DNA of 64,000 nt from NCBI RefSeq assembly GCF_003545765.1, contig NZ_QXIO01000014.1:1-64000 (forward strand), in the 5' to 3' direction. This DNA is from Colwellia sp. RSH04 (lineage in GTDB: Bacteria; Pseudomonadota; Gammaproteobacteria; Enterobacterales; Alteromonadaceae). The number at the start of each line of letters is the position of its first letter. Position 1 is the first letter of the stretch. A model generated the notes under the pieces. The model was given only the letters and a program-made list of their open reading frames with translations, did no database searches and was not told the origin of the DNA. This document shows, piece after piece, positions 1-8,216 of this stretch. Made by a program: the position numbers and the translations under genes.

Positions 1-96
1 ATTAACCCAGTAGCGATGGACGAAGGTTTACGCTTCGCGATTCGTGAAGGTGGTCGTACTGTTGGTGCTGGTGTTGTTTCAGCAATTTTAGATTAA
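1..96 (+). CDS. tuf: elongation factor Tu, C-terminal end (partial)
   Basis: The window opens inside a reading frame of 31 codons plus TAA that reads [18 protein letters not shown] and then [13 protein letters not shown]. This is the highly conserved last beta strand of EF-Tu domain III. EF-Tu delivers aminoacyl-tRNA to the ribosome in the cytoplasm. Only the tail is present, so start and promoter lie outside the window. A rho-independent terminator follows about 125 bases after the stop, so tuf ends its transcription unit here. Confidence 0.95.
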   Translation: MNPVAMDEGLRFAIREGGRTVGAGVVSAILD

Positions 97-220
97 TTTG
101 CAGCTAACTTTGTTTTAGCATCGTTGTTGGTACTCATTGACTAGCGTCAACTCTGTGCCAACGCCTTGCTAAACCTTCAGTTAACTAACAAATTAATACT
201 AAAATAATAGTATTATAAAG

Positions 221-255
221 AAGGTCGTTTCCTAGTGTTAGGGACGGCCTTTTTT
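221..255 (+). terminator. rho-independent terminator after tuf
   Basis: AAGGTCGT pairs with ACGGCCTT (one G-T wobble), an inner CCTA pairs with TAGG, and the stem is followed by a T run. It lies between the tuf stop and epmA, so epmA needs its own promoter. Confidence 0.8.
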
Positions 256-424
256 GATCTCTGTAGGTAAATAATCGGTGACAGCTATAGCTATGAAAGC
301 TGTGTGCCTTATAGAGAAAATTATCTTATTCATGGGTGAATAAGTAAGTATATAGGGATATATTTATAGCAATTTTGCGGAATAATGGCCGCAATAGCTT
401 CATACACTGAACGGAATGATAATT

Positions 425-1402
425 ATGTATTGGCAACCAACACTGACTTGGCAAAATGCACAAAAAAGAGCGAAAATACTACAACAAATACGTCAGTTCT
501 TTGCTGAGCGTAATGTGGTTGAGGTAGAAACTCCTGCGTTATCGCAAGGTACAGTGACTGATGTTTATTTAGACGCGCTAACGTGTAAATATAACTTCCT
601 TGCTGGTAGCAGTGCAGAACAATCGGTTGATCTGTACTTACAAACGTCACCTGAATTTCACATGAAGCGTTTACTTGCCTCAGGTTATGGCTGTATTTAC
701 TCACTTGCCAAAGCCTTTCGTCATGAAGAGGCAGGCAATAACCATAACCCTGAATTTACCATGCTTGAATGGTACCGTATTGGTTTTGACCAGTTTGACT
801 TAATGTCAGAGGTTTCTGAACTACTAAAAACAGTTTTAGGCTGTAATGAGCCGATATTAACCAGTTATCAAGATATCTTTATAAAAACAGTAGGTATTGA
901 TCCACTAACGGCAAGTTTTGCTGAATTAGTTGCAATACTTGAGCAACATGACAAAGCTGCTGATTGGTTGATTGAGCAGAATGATCCCGATGCATTACTG
1001 CAATTTATTTTCACTGAAATCATTGAACCAACCATAGGCATTAATGAACCGTGTTTTATTTATAACTTCCCCGTAGCACAAGCGTCACTGGCCACAGTCT
1101 CAGAAGAAGACAACCGTGTCGCGCAGCGCTTTGAATGCTATTACCATGGTATAGAGCTAGTTAATGGTTTTAATGAATTAACCAATGCTGATGAACAGAT
1201 GGCAAGGTTTGACGCGGATAATGCGAAACGTAATAGCCAAGGGCTAGAACAGAGACCAATAGATGATAACTTTATTGCGGCTTTAAATCATGGATTACCG
1301 CAATGTTCAGGAGTTGCGCTTGGGGTTGATAGGTTGGTGATGTTAGCACTTGGTGTTAAAGATATTAGTGAAGTACAGAGTTTTTCAATAGAGCGAGCTT
1401 AA
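425..1402 (+). CDS. epmA: EF-P--(R)-beta-lysine ligase EpmA
   Basis: A class II lysyl-tRNA-synthetase-like enzyme without an anticodon-binding domain. EpmA attaches beta-lysine to a lysine of elongation factor P, which relieves ribosome stalling at polyproline. The 325-residue length matches the family. Class II motif 2 is seen near residues 97-117 (FRHEEAGNNHNPEFTMLEWY), and motif 3 near residue 295 (GVALGVDRLVMLALG) forms the ATP site. I place the start at the ATG at 425 because GGA lies 9 bases upstream; an in-frame ATG at 416 would add three residues. It stands alone here: epmB and efp are not in the window. The identification is secure from the motifs and the absence of an N-terminal OB domain. 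Confidence 0.93.
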   Translation: MYWQPTLTWQNAQKRAKILQQIRQFFAERNVVEVETPALSQGTVTDVYLDALTCKYNFLAGSSAEQSVDLYLQTSPEFHMKRLLASGYGCIYSLAKAFRHEEAGNNHNPEFTMLEWYRIGFDQFDLMSEVSELLKTVLGCNEPILTSYQDIFIKTVGIDPLTASFAELVAILEQHDKAADWLIEQNDPDALLQFIFTEIIEPTIGINEPCFIYNFPVAQASLATVSEEDNRVAQRFECYYHGIELVNGFNELTNADEQMARFDADNAKRNSQGLEQRPIDDNFIAALNHGLPQCSGVALGVDRLVMLALGVKDISEVQSFSIERA

Positions 1403-1496
1403 TCGCAATATTGTTGATAATTATTACTCATTACGTAAATAAATTGTTTACCACTTATACAAACGTCGATAAGTGGTAAACATTAATAACAGAAAA

Positions 1497-2588
1497 TTAC
1501 TCTGTTACCGCCTCTTCACTTACTGTTGGGATCAACCAGGTTTGAGTAATTGTAGGGTCTATTAATCTTGATATAATTTTTGGTAAGACAGAAACTAACA
1601 TATAAAATCCTAACACGATATTGACCAGAAAATAATTCACGAAGTAGATAACAGCGACTAAAATTAGCAACCAAATAAACGAGGGTATTGCTGCCTGTAT
1701 ACGCGTTCGTTCTTTTTTCATATAACTTAGGTTTGTCGGGATGTGTTTAATAATACGTTCTAATGCATGTTGTTTAACAGTTTGATTTAAAAACTCTATT
1801 TTGTGGCTGTCGCCTTTATAATCAATAGTAATCACATCTGAATTATGGTGGCTCACCAATTCGGTAATTTCACCTAAAGGAATACGTTTTAACTTTGACG
1901 ATTTACTGTTACCAATGAGATCTTCCAAACTGGCATTATTTTGATAAGCCTGTTGAACCTCGCTTATTCTGCTTTTATCGATATCAAAATAAACTAACTC
2001 GCTACCATCTAAAGCAACCATATACTTATCATCAACATCTAACCAAGAGGTTTCTGTGTAGAAGCCTTCCGGTAGCGATTTTTTAGATTCTCTAACAAAA
2101 ATTATTGATAATAACCAATAGAGAAAAAGTGCAATTGGTGCGGTATAAACACCAACAGTAAACATGTTAGATACCGCGTTATTACTTGCTAAAGCTGACT
2201 CAACATTCTCTTTAGTATCGTTGGTATAAACATCATCACTGTCATACCAAACAATAATGTCACTACCCTCTTCAATACTATTAAATTGCGATGATGAAAT
2301 CTCAATAGTATTGTCAATTTCATCACCCTCAACGGTGAATTTATAACTAATGCTATACACATCTTTGGTTCGTTTTCTTCCTTTTCTATTACGATATTCT
2401 TCTTCTTCATGGAGTAACTCTGTGACTGTGGCAGTTACCGTAGCGTGATTTTCCACCCAAGAGAGAGAGCTTTCAGATAGAGAGCCCCAAAACTGCCCTG
2501 CAAAATAAGTCGTTATTATAAAAAAGAGGAAAACGCCTATTTGAACTATTTTTTTACGTTTTTGACCTGGAGATTTCTTGATACTCAT
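1497..2588 (-). CDS. DUF3592-like integral membrane protein
   Basis: A 363-residue membrane protein of unknown function. A basic N-terminus leads into a first membrane segment at about residues 14-35, a second lies at about 145-166, and a hydrophobic pair is near 303-345. The part between the first two, with VTATVTELLHEEE and a beta-rich stretch ending in IIVWYDSDD, has the layout of DUF3592, a domain usually sited outside the membrane next to a helix. The middle of the protein (residues 170-290) is soluble and charged. It stands alone, convergent with epmA and upstream of the accessory island. The family call is by pattern only, and no substrate or partner can be named. Confidence 0.6.
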   Translation of the reverse strand: MSIKKSPGQKRKKIVQIGVFLFFIITTYFAGQFWGSLSESSLSWVENHATVTATVTELLHEEEEYRNRKGRKRTKDVYSISYKFTVEGDEIDNTIEISSSQFNSIEEGSDIIVWYDSDDVYTNDTKENVESALASNNAVSNMFTVGVYTAPIALFLYWLLSIIFVRESKKSLPEGFYTETSWLDVDDKYMVALDGSELVYFDIDKSRISEVQQAYQNNASLEDLIGNSKSSKLKRIPLGEITELVSHHNSDVITIDYKGDSHKIEFLNQTVKQHALERIIKHIPTNLSYMKKERTRIQAAIPSFIWLLILVAVIYFVNYFLVNIVLGFYMLVSVLPKIISRLIDPTITQTWLIPTVSEEAVTE

Positions 2589-2757
2589 ATACCTTCCTTG
2601 GATTATGCAAATAGATTATATTGGAGGTAATATATTGTATTCTTTGTGTGGGCGCAAGCGACTATTCGCTAACAGAGCAACAAAGACAATCGGTTAAGGT
2701 TTTTTAGTTTATGTTGTTGTTTACTAAAAGGGATTTATGGGTAAGTACTGTGGGTGA

Positions 2758-2853
2758 TTACAATTCGGTATTTGGTACGAAAAAGATATTTCTTATCGTT
2801 ATGTACACAAGCTTTATGATACTTGGGTTGAAAAAGGAGATTTAAATCAATGA
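2758..2853 (+). pseudogene. 3' relic of the toxin-like ORF seen intact at 19743-20114
   Basis: The last 23 codons (2782-2850) read KDISYRYVHKLYDTWVEKG then DLNQ. They match the end of the ORF at 19743-20114 with one change (D for H) and almost base for base. The frame upstream is short and unrelated and closes at a TGA at 2755. The stop overlaps the ATG of the next gene (ATGA), exactly as in the other copy. So this is the broken end of a toxin-like gene left attached to its downstream partner. Confidence 0.7.
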
Positions 2854-3791
2854 AAAAACTAATACTAGCACTACTATTCTTGTTACCGAATGCTGCAATG
2901 GCATTACCAACAGCTAAATACACCATTTTAGTGGTAGATGAGCAGGGAGTGCCAATCGAGGGCGCTGATGCAAGTATTAGCTTTATGCGCCCTAAATCAG
3001 ATGGTTGGGGTGGTAAACCAAGTTTTGTGGCAGGGAAAACTGATAAAGATGGTCTATATACAGGCCAAGGAGCAACGCAGCAATATGGTGTTTATGGCGC
3101 TAGTGCCAAGGGCTATTATGGTACAAGCTTTAAGTATAACGGCTTCACAGGCGTCAGCGGCATATTTGGCTTTAGAAAGTGGCAGCCGTGGAATCCTACC
3201 TTAAAAGTGGTATTGAAAAAAATCAAAAATCCTATTCCGATGTATGCCTATAACACGGACAGAATAACGATACCAAAAAACAATGAAATCATCGGTTATG
3301 ACTTGGTAAAACATGACTGGGTTTCACCTTATGGGAAAGGTATTACTAAAGATTTTTTATTCAAACTTGAGTACTTACCAGGAGAAAAGGACAGCAACGA
3401 CAGGTATTTTACTATGAGTTTTTCCAATAAAGCTGATGGAATACAAAGCTTTGAAAATAAAGAAAGCAATGGCAGCAGTTTTCGCTCTGCTTATCATGCC
3501 CTAATATCAGGTTACAGAAACGCTATAAAGCAAAGTCGCGTATGGAAAAAAGGAAGGCCTGTCTCAAGCTATAATGAGGGCGATGGTACCAACTATTACT
3601 TTAGAGTGCGTTGTGATGGCGATAAACCAGACTCCTGCTTATACGGTAAGATTTATGGAAATCTTGAGTTTGGAAACAAAGGAGTCAGATTTAAATACTT
3701 TTTAAACCCTACACAAGGTGACACGAATGTAGAGTTTGACCCTAAAAGAAATTTATTTAAAAAGTTAAAAAATAAAATCACGACACCTTAA
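2850..3791 (+). CDS. exported 313-residue protein, copy A (candidate periplasmic immunity protein)
   Basis: A signal peptide (MKKLILALLFLLPNAAMA, likely cut before LPTAKY) precedes a beta-rich domain at about residues 22-60 (YTILVVDEQGVPIEGADASI) that resembles carboxypeptidase-regulatory or transthyretin-like folds. The first ~137 residues and the last ~30 are nearly identical to copy B at 20111-21052, while the middle (about 138-282) is only moderately similar. Two cysteines (VRC and SCLYG) near residues 255-270 may form a disulfide. The start overlaps the stop of a toxin-like tail (ATGA), a translationally coupled arrangement common in toxin-immunity pairs. Function is not known; periplasmic immunity is an inference from export, coupling and mosaic divergence. 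Confidence 0.6.
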   Translation: MKKLILALLFLLPNAAMALPTAKYTILVVDEQGVPIEGADASISFMRPKSDGWGGKPSFVAGKTDKDGLYTGQGATQQYGVYGASAKGYYGTSFKYNGFTGVSGIFGFRKWQPWNPTLKVVLKKIKNPIPMYAYNTDRITIPKNNEIIGYDLVKHDWVSPYGKGITKDFLFKLEYLPGEKDSNDRYFTMSFSNKADGIQSFENKESNGSSFRSAYHALISGYRNAIKQSRVWKKGRPVSSYNEGDGTNYYFRVRCDGDKPDSCLYGKIYGNLEFGNKGVRFKYFLNPTQGDTNVEFDPKRNLFKKLKNKITTP

Positions 3792-3871
3792 AGCTTAACA
3801 AAAAGAAATAAAGCAGACACTCACTCATAATTTTTATCTGATGATTTAAATTAAAATAAGGTAGTAAAAGA

Positions 3872-4867
3872 ATGGCAAAGTTTAGTTTTGCAAACGAGTT
3901 ATGGAAAACCAAAGATGCACAGTGGTTAGCTGAACGTAATAAGAAGTGGTTATCGGTAGAACGAATTTTAGCAAACAGTTGCGATAAAGTTCAGCTGTCC
4001 AGTATTAAAAAGTACTTTATTAAAGGTGAGTGGACACCTGATAGTAAGCATGAACCTCGAGGAGGGATGAAGTTCCTATATTCTCCAGAGCATACAGTAG
4101 AAATATATAATAAAATGTTGGCACATTGTGATACTAAAATAAGAATTGACGTTTTTAGAACAGATGCACTTCGCATTATTAATGGTGAAATATTTGGTTT
4201 TTTAACCACTATTAATGAAACTGAGTTACGAGAGCTGATTAAAAACATGTTATTTGGTAGGGAAGTATATTCAGAGGAGGATGTTGATATAAACGGGATA
4301 AATGTACCAGTTTTTCCAATCAAACTATTGACTGCGAATAATGGATTTTTTTGGTATTATTTAAGGAATATAGAGGATCTTATTAGTAATAAGTACTTTA
4401 AAAATACTATAGGGGTGAAATCACAATTGAATCTTTGGTTCTCTTCTATTGATTACTTAGATAAGAATGGAATAAATGGTGACTTTCAGAAAGAATCGTT
4501 GTTAAAAATATTTACACACATTACCCACTACATTCCAAATCACCCAAGCAACCCTGCCGCACAAGCTAAGCTAGAGTTTATTAACTTGTTTAAGCAATAT
4601 GCAGCACAAGGTTTTTCTCATGAACTTATTGAAAATACTTGGCAAGCAGCGAAAGAAAATAAAGAAGATGAATGGGTTGATAAAATTTATGAGTGTACTC
4701 TAGAAGAAGACCCTTATGCTTGGCAAAGCTGGGATGGTGATGGATACACACCCTTAATTTGTCGTTCTAGTCACGATATTAATAACTTGCATTTAACTAT
4801 TGCTGATTTGTATCAAGCTAATGGTTTTAGTCAATCGACTAATATAGCCGTAAGTGATAAAAAATAG
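3872..4867 (+). CDS. putative immunity protein, W-rich paralogue family, member 1
   Basis: A 331-residue cytoplasmic-type protein with no signal or membrane segment. Its N-terminus carries the signature shared by four genes of this island: W-x(6)-W-x(3)-R-x-K-x-W, then a YF/YY-(I/L)-x-G motif (here LWKTKDAQWLAERNKKW and KKYFIKGEW). Downstream of about residue 70 it diverges from the others. The other two clear members follow PD-(D/E)XK-like toxin tails directly, so I infer an immunity role here too, though no toxin ORF is left upstream. Its stop lies just after a run of six A. A -1 slip there would fuse it to the reading frame at 4861-5328. Confidence 0.5.
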   Translation: MAKFSFANELWKTKDAQWLAERNKKWLSVERILANSCDKVQLSSIKKYFIKGEWTPDSKHEPRGGMKFLYSPEHTVEIYNKMLAHCDTKIRIDVFRTDALRIINGEIFGFLTTINETELRELIKNMLFGREVYSEEDVDINGINVPVFPIKLLTANNGFFWYYLRNIEDLISNKYFKNTIGVKSQLNLWFSSIDYLDKNGINGDFQKESLLKIFTHITHYIPNHPSNPAAQAKLEFINLFKQYAAQGFSHELIENTWQAAKENKEDEWVDKIYECTLEEDPYAWQSWDGDGYTPLICRSSHDINNLHLTIADLYQANGFSQSTNIAVSDKK

Positions 4868-5328
4868 ACATCACAAAACTATTAACCCAAGAGTTTATTG
4901 CGGAGCTGCCGAAAGTTAATCGAAAAAAAGTGCAAGGTGAATTAGTTCGTATTACCTTATCTGATAAATTTATGGGCACTGATAAGGTGCATTTCGCTTT
5001 AGATATTATAAAAATAATAGACTTACCTGAGCAAACAGAAGCTGAAATACCACGACTATTAATCATAGAGCGACCAGATAACCATTATATACCTTGTTTA
5101 GCTCGTCGCTACTGCGCTAATCGTGAGTACATCGTAGATGAAATAAAAGAAAAAACAGACTTTCAATTAGTGCGCTATTTTGGTTTTAGCCATAACCCTA
5201 CAGGCGACAGAACAATACCGCCCAGACCTCAAGATTACAAAGACTACCAAAAAGAAATGCAGCTACCATTTTATGATGCGCCCTACCTCCCTTTAAACCT
5301 TGGCACAACCGCTTATATTATTAAATAA
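4861..5328 (+). pseudogene. continuation frame after 3872-4867 (frameshifted tail or decayed gene)
   Basis: An open frame of about 155 codons that opens directly behind the stops at 4855-4860. It has no good start codon of its own before a GTG at 4930. Read through, it begins KIDITKLLTQEFIAELPKVN and ends in LPLNLGTTAYIIK. The frame joins the upstream gene if one base is gained or the ribosome slips -1 in the A run at 4859-4864. It may therefore be the C-terminal half of one larger protein, a decayed second immunity gene, or a real gene starting at GTG 4930. No family was recognised. Confidence 0.35.
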
Positions 5329-5477
5329 TAGATAGTGGGGTGTTTTAAGTTGTTATCAATAGCCTTATTCAAAGGTCGATAGTTAACATATTTTAAGTGA
5401 GTGTCATTAATAGCAATTGCACAATTTAACACCGCAGATATAGACCCTGCAAATATAGAAATAGAGGATATTCAATT

Positions 5478-6335
5478 ATGTACCTTATAGAGCTGAATAA
5501 TAAAATAAATAAAGCTGCTTGGCACTCAACAGATGTTGTGTGGTTAAAAGAGCGTAAGAAACAGTGGAAGAAAATTAGCGCTCAATTAAGAAAGGCGAAA
5601 GCACTTCGCCCTAAAGACTTAAAGTATTATCAAAATTACTTCTTAACAGGAGAGCTACACGTAGAAGACGATGAATTCAATTATCCGCCAACGGTTAATG
5701 CAACCATTTTGATGATGTTTCATCCAGACCAATCAGAAACTAATCTATTAAGTATTTATAATGAGTACCGCATTCTGTTTAAAGAAGTTCGCAGTGACTC
5801 AGCTTTAGAGTTCTTTTTTCATGAAATTTCATTTTGTGATTATGGTGCAGAGGGTATTTTAGGAGGGAATGAGTCTTTGTACTGTCGAATTTTATGTGGC
5901 ACTACTTCAGTTGATTTCTCGAACCTTTTTGCCTCAAAAAACCCTGCGGCTTTTCCGGGGTTTTGTCACACACTAATTCCGTTTTTGTTAGATGATAAAA
6001 GTTATATATATGAGGCTAAGCAGTATCTGACTGATTTTTATTTTTATACAGCGCAAATTGCAAGATTTGATGTAGGTAATAAAGCCATTTATATAGGGCA
6101 ATTTCTACAAATTATTTGTTATTATGAATTATTAGACCCTTTTAAAGATGTTAGTGAAGAGCGTCATTTACGGGCTTGGGCACTAGTTAATAAAGTACGT
6201 GATAAATTAACAGAGCCTGATCTACCAAAGCCTTTACTAGATCTTTGGCAACATATGCAAACAGAGGATGGTAAACATCAAGTTTTTGAACACTTTCAAG
6301 AGAAGTATTGCGAACTAAAAAAAATAACTGAATAA
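5478..6335 (+). CDS. putative immunity protein, W-rich paralogue family, member 2
   Basis: A 285-residue soluble protein. The N-terminus (AWHSTDVVWLKERKKQW at residues 14-30, then NYFLTGEL near 55-62) carries the family signature shared with the genes at 3872, 8217 and 17412. The remainder is rich in aromatic residues and helices and is diverged. An AGAGGA Shine-Dalgarno sequence lies 9 bases before the ATG. No toxin tail precedes it, so it looks like an orphan immunity gene, as commonly accumulates in polymorphic-toxin islands. The left end of a RAYT element begins right behind its stop. Function is inferred from paralogy and context only. Confidence 0.5.
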   Translation: MYLIELNNKINKAAWHSTDVVWLKERKKQWKKISAQLRKAKALRPKDLKYYQNYFLTGELHVEDDEFNYPPTVNATILMMFHPDQSETNLLSIYNEYRILFKEVRSDSALEFFFHEISFCDYGAEGILGGNESLYCRILCGTTSVDFSNLFASKNPAAFPGFCHTLIPFLLDDKSYIYEAKQYLTDFYFYTAQIARFDVGNKAIYIGQFLQIICYYELLDPFKDVSEERHLRAWALVNKVRDKLTEPDLPKPLLDLWQHMQTEDGKHQVFEHFQEKYCELKKITE

Positions 6336-6398
6336 AATCAAAATATTGGGATACCCATGAAAAAATATTAGGACACCCATAAACTTTTGATCAAAATC

Positions 6399-6439
6399 CA
6401 CCTCTCTACTATGGTTAAATAACCACCAGAAGAGAGGTG
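6399..6439 (+). promoter_or_regulatory. hairpin covering the RAYT ribosome-binding site, copy 1
   Basis: CACCTCTCT (6399-6407) pairs perfectly with AGAGAGGTG (6431-6439). An inner TGGTTA-AA-TAACCA hairpin (6412-6425) sits between. The right arm contains the Shine-Dalgarno sequence AGAGAGG for the ATG at 6446, so folding of the mRNA would hide it. The same structure may also be the DNA hairpin bound by the transposase. It is repeated at 9239-9280, 18501-18543 and 21130-21170. Confidence 0.7.
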
Positions 6440-6445
6440 TTCAAC

Positions 6446-7444
6446 ATGACCCAAGCACGCAGCAAACAAGTATCACTTCAAGATACCCGTTATTATCACT
6501 TAATTTCTCGCTGTGTACGTCGCGCCTATCTATGCGGTGAAGACAATCACACTAAACAAAGTTTTGAACATCGCAGACAATGGATGGTTGACCGTATTCG
6601 ATTTTTAACCTCTATTTTTGCGATTGATGTAGCAGCTTATGCGGTCATGTCGAATCATTATCATCTGGTTGTTTATGTTGATGAAAGTGAAGCGATGGCA
6701 TGGAGTGATGAAGAGGTATGTGAACGTTGGCAGCAGCTTTACCATAGCCATCCATTAGTTGAGCGATTACAAAAAGGCGAGAGCAGTTGCCAAGCAGAGC
6801 AAGATAAAGCGCAAAAAATTATTAATAAATGGCGAAGTCGCTTAAGTGACTTATCTTGGTTGATGCGTAACCTAAATGAACATATCGCCCGTAAAGCGAA
6901 TGCAGTAGACAACTGCAAAGGTAGATTCTGGGAAGGGCGGTTTAAATCACAAGCATTGCTTGATGAGAAAGCAGTGCTTGCTTGTATGGCCTATATAGAC
7001 TTAAACCCCATCAGAGCAAAAATGGCAGAGTCGGTACAAACCGCGCAATACACCTCTATTTTTGAACGTATTCATAACAAAGCAAGCCATATTGATAACA
7101 AAAGCCAGTTGCCGTTTACCGCTAAACCTTTACTGGGTTTTATGGGGCATGAACATAAAGATTCCCCAAAAGGCATAGCGTTCTTTCTGCTTGATTATTT
7201 AAGCCTTGTAGAAGCAACAGGGAAAGTTATCAAGGCAGATAAGCGCGGTAGTCTTAATGAAAACGCCTGCGCGCTATTACTGCAACTAGGTATAAATGGT
7301 GATGATTGGTTACAGCTTGCCGAGCATTTTGGTAAACAATATCATCAAGCGGTAGGGTCATTAGCAGAGCTTAATGCCTTTGCTGTTCACACAGGCAAGC
7401 AATGGATTGGCGGTCATCGACAGCAAGCAGCAATATTTCACTAA
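6446..7444 (+). CDS. REP-associated tyrosine transposase (RAYT, Y1/HUH family), copy 1
   Basis: A 332-residue transposase of the TnpA-REP group related to IS200/IS605. The N-terminus has the family start (RYYHLISRCVRRAYLCG), the HUH metal motif NHYHLVV follows at about residues 71-77, and a long helical part includes GRFWEGRFKSQALLDEKAVL. The ACMAYIDLNPIRAKM segment holds the conserved tyrosine region. Such enzymes nick single-stranded DNA at hairpins. I start at ATG 6446, 8 bases after AGAGAGG; the GTG at 6437 lies inside the hairpin arm. It differs from copy 2 at only about ten residues. It looks intact, but nothing here shows that it is active. Confidence 0.9.
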   Translation: MTQARSKQVSLQDTRYYHLISRCVRRAYLCGEDNHTKQSFEHRRQWMVDRIRFLTSIFAIDVAAYAVMSNHYHLVVYVDESEAMAWSDEEVCERWQQLYHSHPLVERLQKGESSCQAEQDKAQKIINKWRSRLSDLSWLMRNLNEHIARKANAVDNCKGRFWEGRFKSQALLDEKAVLACMAYIDLNPIRAKMAESVQTAQYTSIFERIHNKASHIDNKSQLPFTAKPLLGFMGHEHKDSPKGIAFFLLDYLSLVEATGKVIKADKRGSLNENACALLLQLGINGDDWLQLAEHFGKQYHQAVGSLAELNAFAVHTGKQWIGGHRQQAAIFH

Positions 7445-7626
7445 AACCGCTAAGTTACTTATACCTCAAAAAAACAGCATTTCGCTGGTATTCGTGTGGA
7501 TAAAATTCATTAATTTGCCGTTTTACACGCTCAATTAGCTGAATCGCTCCCGTAAAAAATGAAATATACGCCATAGCCTAAGTAGGCAAAGTAATTAATG
7601 TACGGTATTGTTCATTAATAAAGTTT

Positions 7627-8199
7627 ATGGATGTCCTGAATTACTGTCGTAATAAACCATATAATCGCCAAGTAGATATTGTATTGCAAGCTGGGAATAG
7701 TGAAGAGTGGGTTGAACTAAAGTCATATGCTAGCAAAACCATGGCAAAAAGTAGTTTTAAACCCAATATTACTACACCTAAAACCACAAATTATCGTGAG
7801 TTTTTTCATGATATGCGGTTAAACTCTGGTTTTATAAATGTTTTAAATAAGGATGCGATTCTTAGTGCACCTAATTCTACGGAAAATCAACAGGTAACAT
7901 GGTATTTTCATGAGTATAAAACACCTAAAGGTACGGCTAATTTAGCAAAAGCGCCAGATAAGGCTCGCCTTAAACAAGTTCAAGGTTGGTTATGTGCAAC
8001 ACCTGAAGGTGAGGGGAAACGCTATATTAAAGATAATTTTGCTTTCGGTACTAGCTCAGCATTACAACAAAAATGCGCTGGCTTGACTAAAGATAGAGTT
8101 ATGCTTAGAAATACATATAGTTATTTCAAACAATTACTCGAATATGTGGGTTCAGATGAAGCATTAGAGTTTTATGAAGACCTAAAAAATATTGACTAA
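7627..8199 (+). CDS. orphan toxin tail, PD-(D/E)XK-like nuclease module (truncated at 5' end)
   Basis: The 190-residue product aligns over its whole length with the last ~190 residues of the 2105-residue protein at 11082. Shared blocks include RQVDIVL, EEWVELKSY, REFFHD-x-RLN and PKGT-x-NLAKAP. The pattern D17-x(12)-E30-L-K32 fits a PD-(D/E)XK nuclease core (D...ExK). The only ATG lies in the right end of RAYT element copy 1, so the parent gene was cut there and the first residues (MDVL) are element-derived. It is followed by a putative immunity gene with the same spacing as in the full locus. Nuclease activity is inferred from the motif alone. Without a secretion region it may be silent, or act as a recombination donor. 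Confidence 0.65.
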   Translation: MDVLNYCRNKPYNRQVDIVLQAGNSEEWVELKSYASKTMAKSSFKPNITTPKTTNYREFFHDMRLNSGFINVLNKDAILSAPNSTENQQVTWYFHEYKTPKGTANLAKAPDKARLKQVQGWLCATPEGEGKRYIKDNFAFGTSSALQQKCAGLTKDRVMLRNTYSYFKQLLEYVGSDEALEFYEDLKNID

Positions 8200-8216
8200 T
8201 AAAATAAGAGGGCGTG

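Larger units (their letters stand above)
6370..7637 (+). mobile_element. RAYT element copy 1 (1268 bp, with terminal inverted repeats)
   Basis: The left end at 6370-6387 (AGGACACCCATAAACTTT) and the reverse complement of the right end at 7620-7637 (AGGACATCCATAAACTTT) agree at 17 of 18 bases. Inside lie a hairpin leader, one RAYT-type transposase gene, about 175 bp of noncoding 3' DNA, and a subterminal hairpin GCCTA-AG-TAGGC at 7576-7587. Copy 2 (18474-19742) has the same ends and nearly the same length. I see no clear target duplication. Ends were set by comparing the two copies. Confidence 0.75.
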
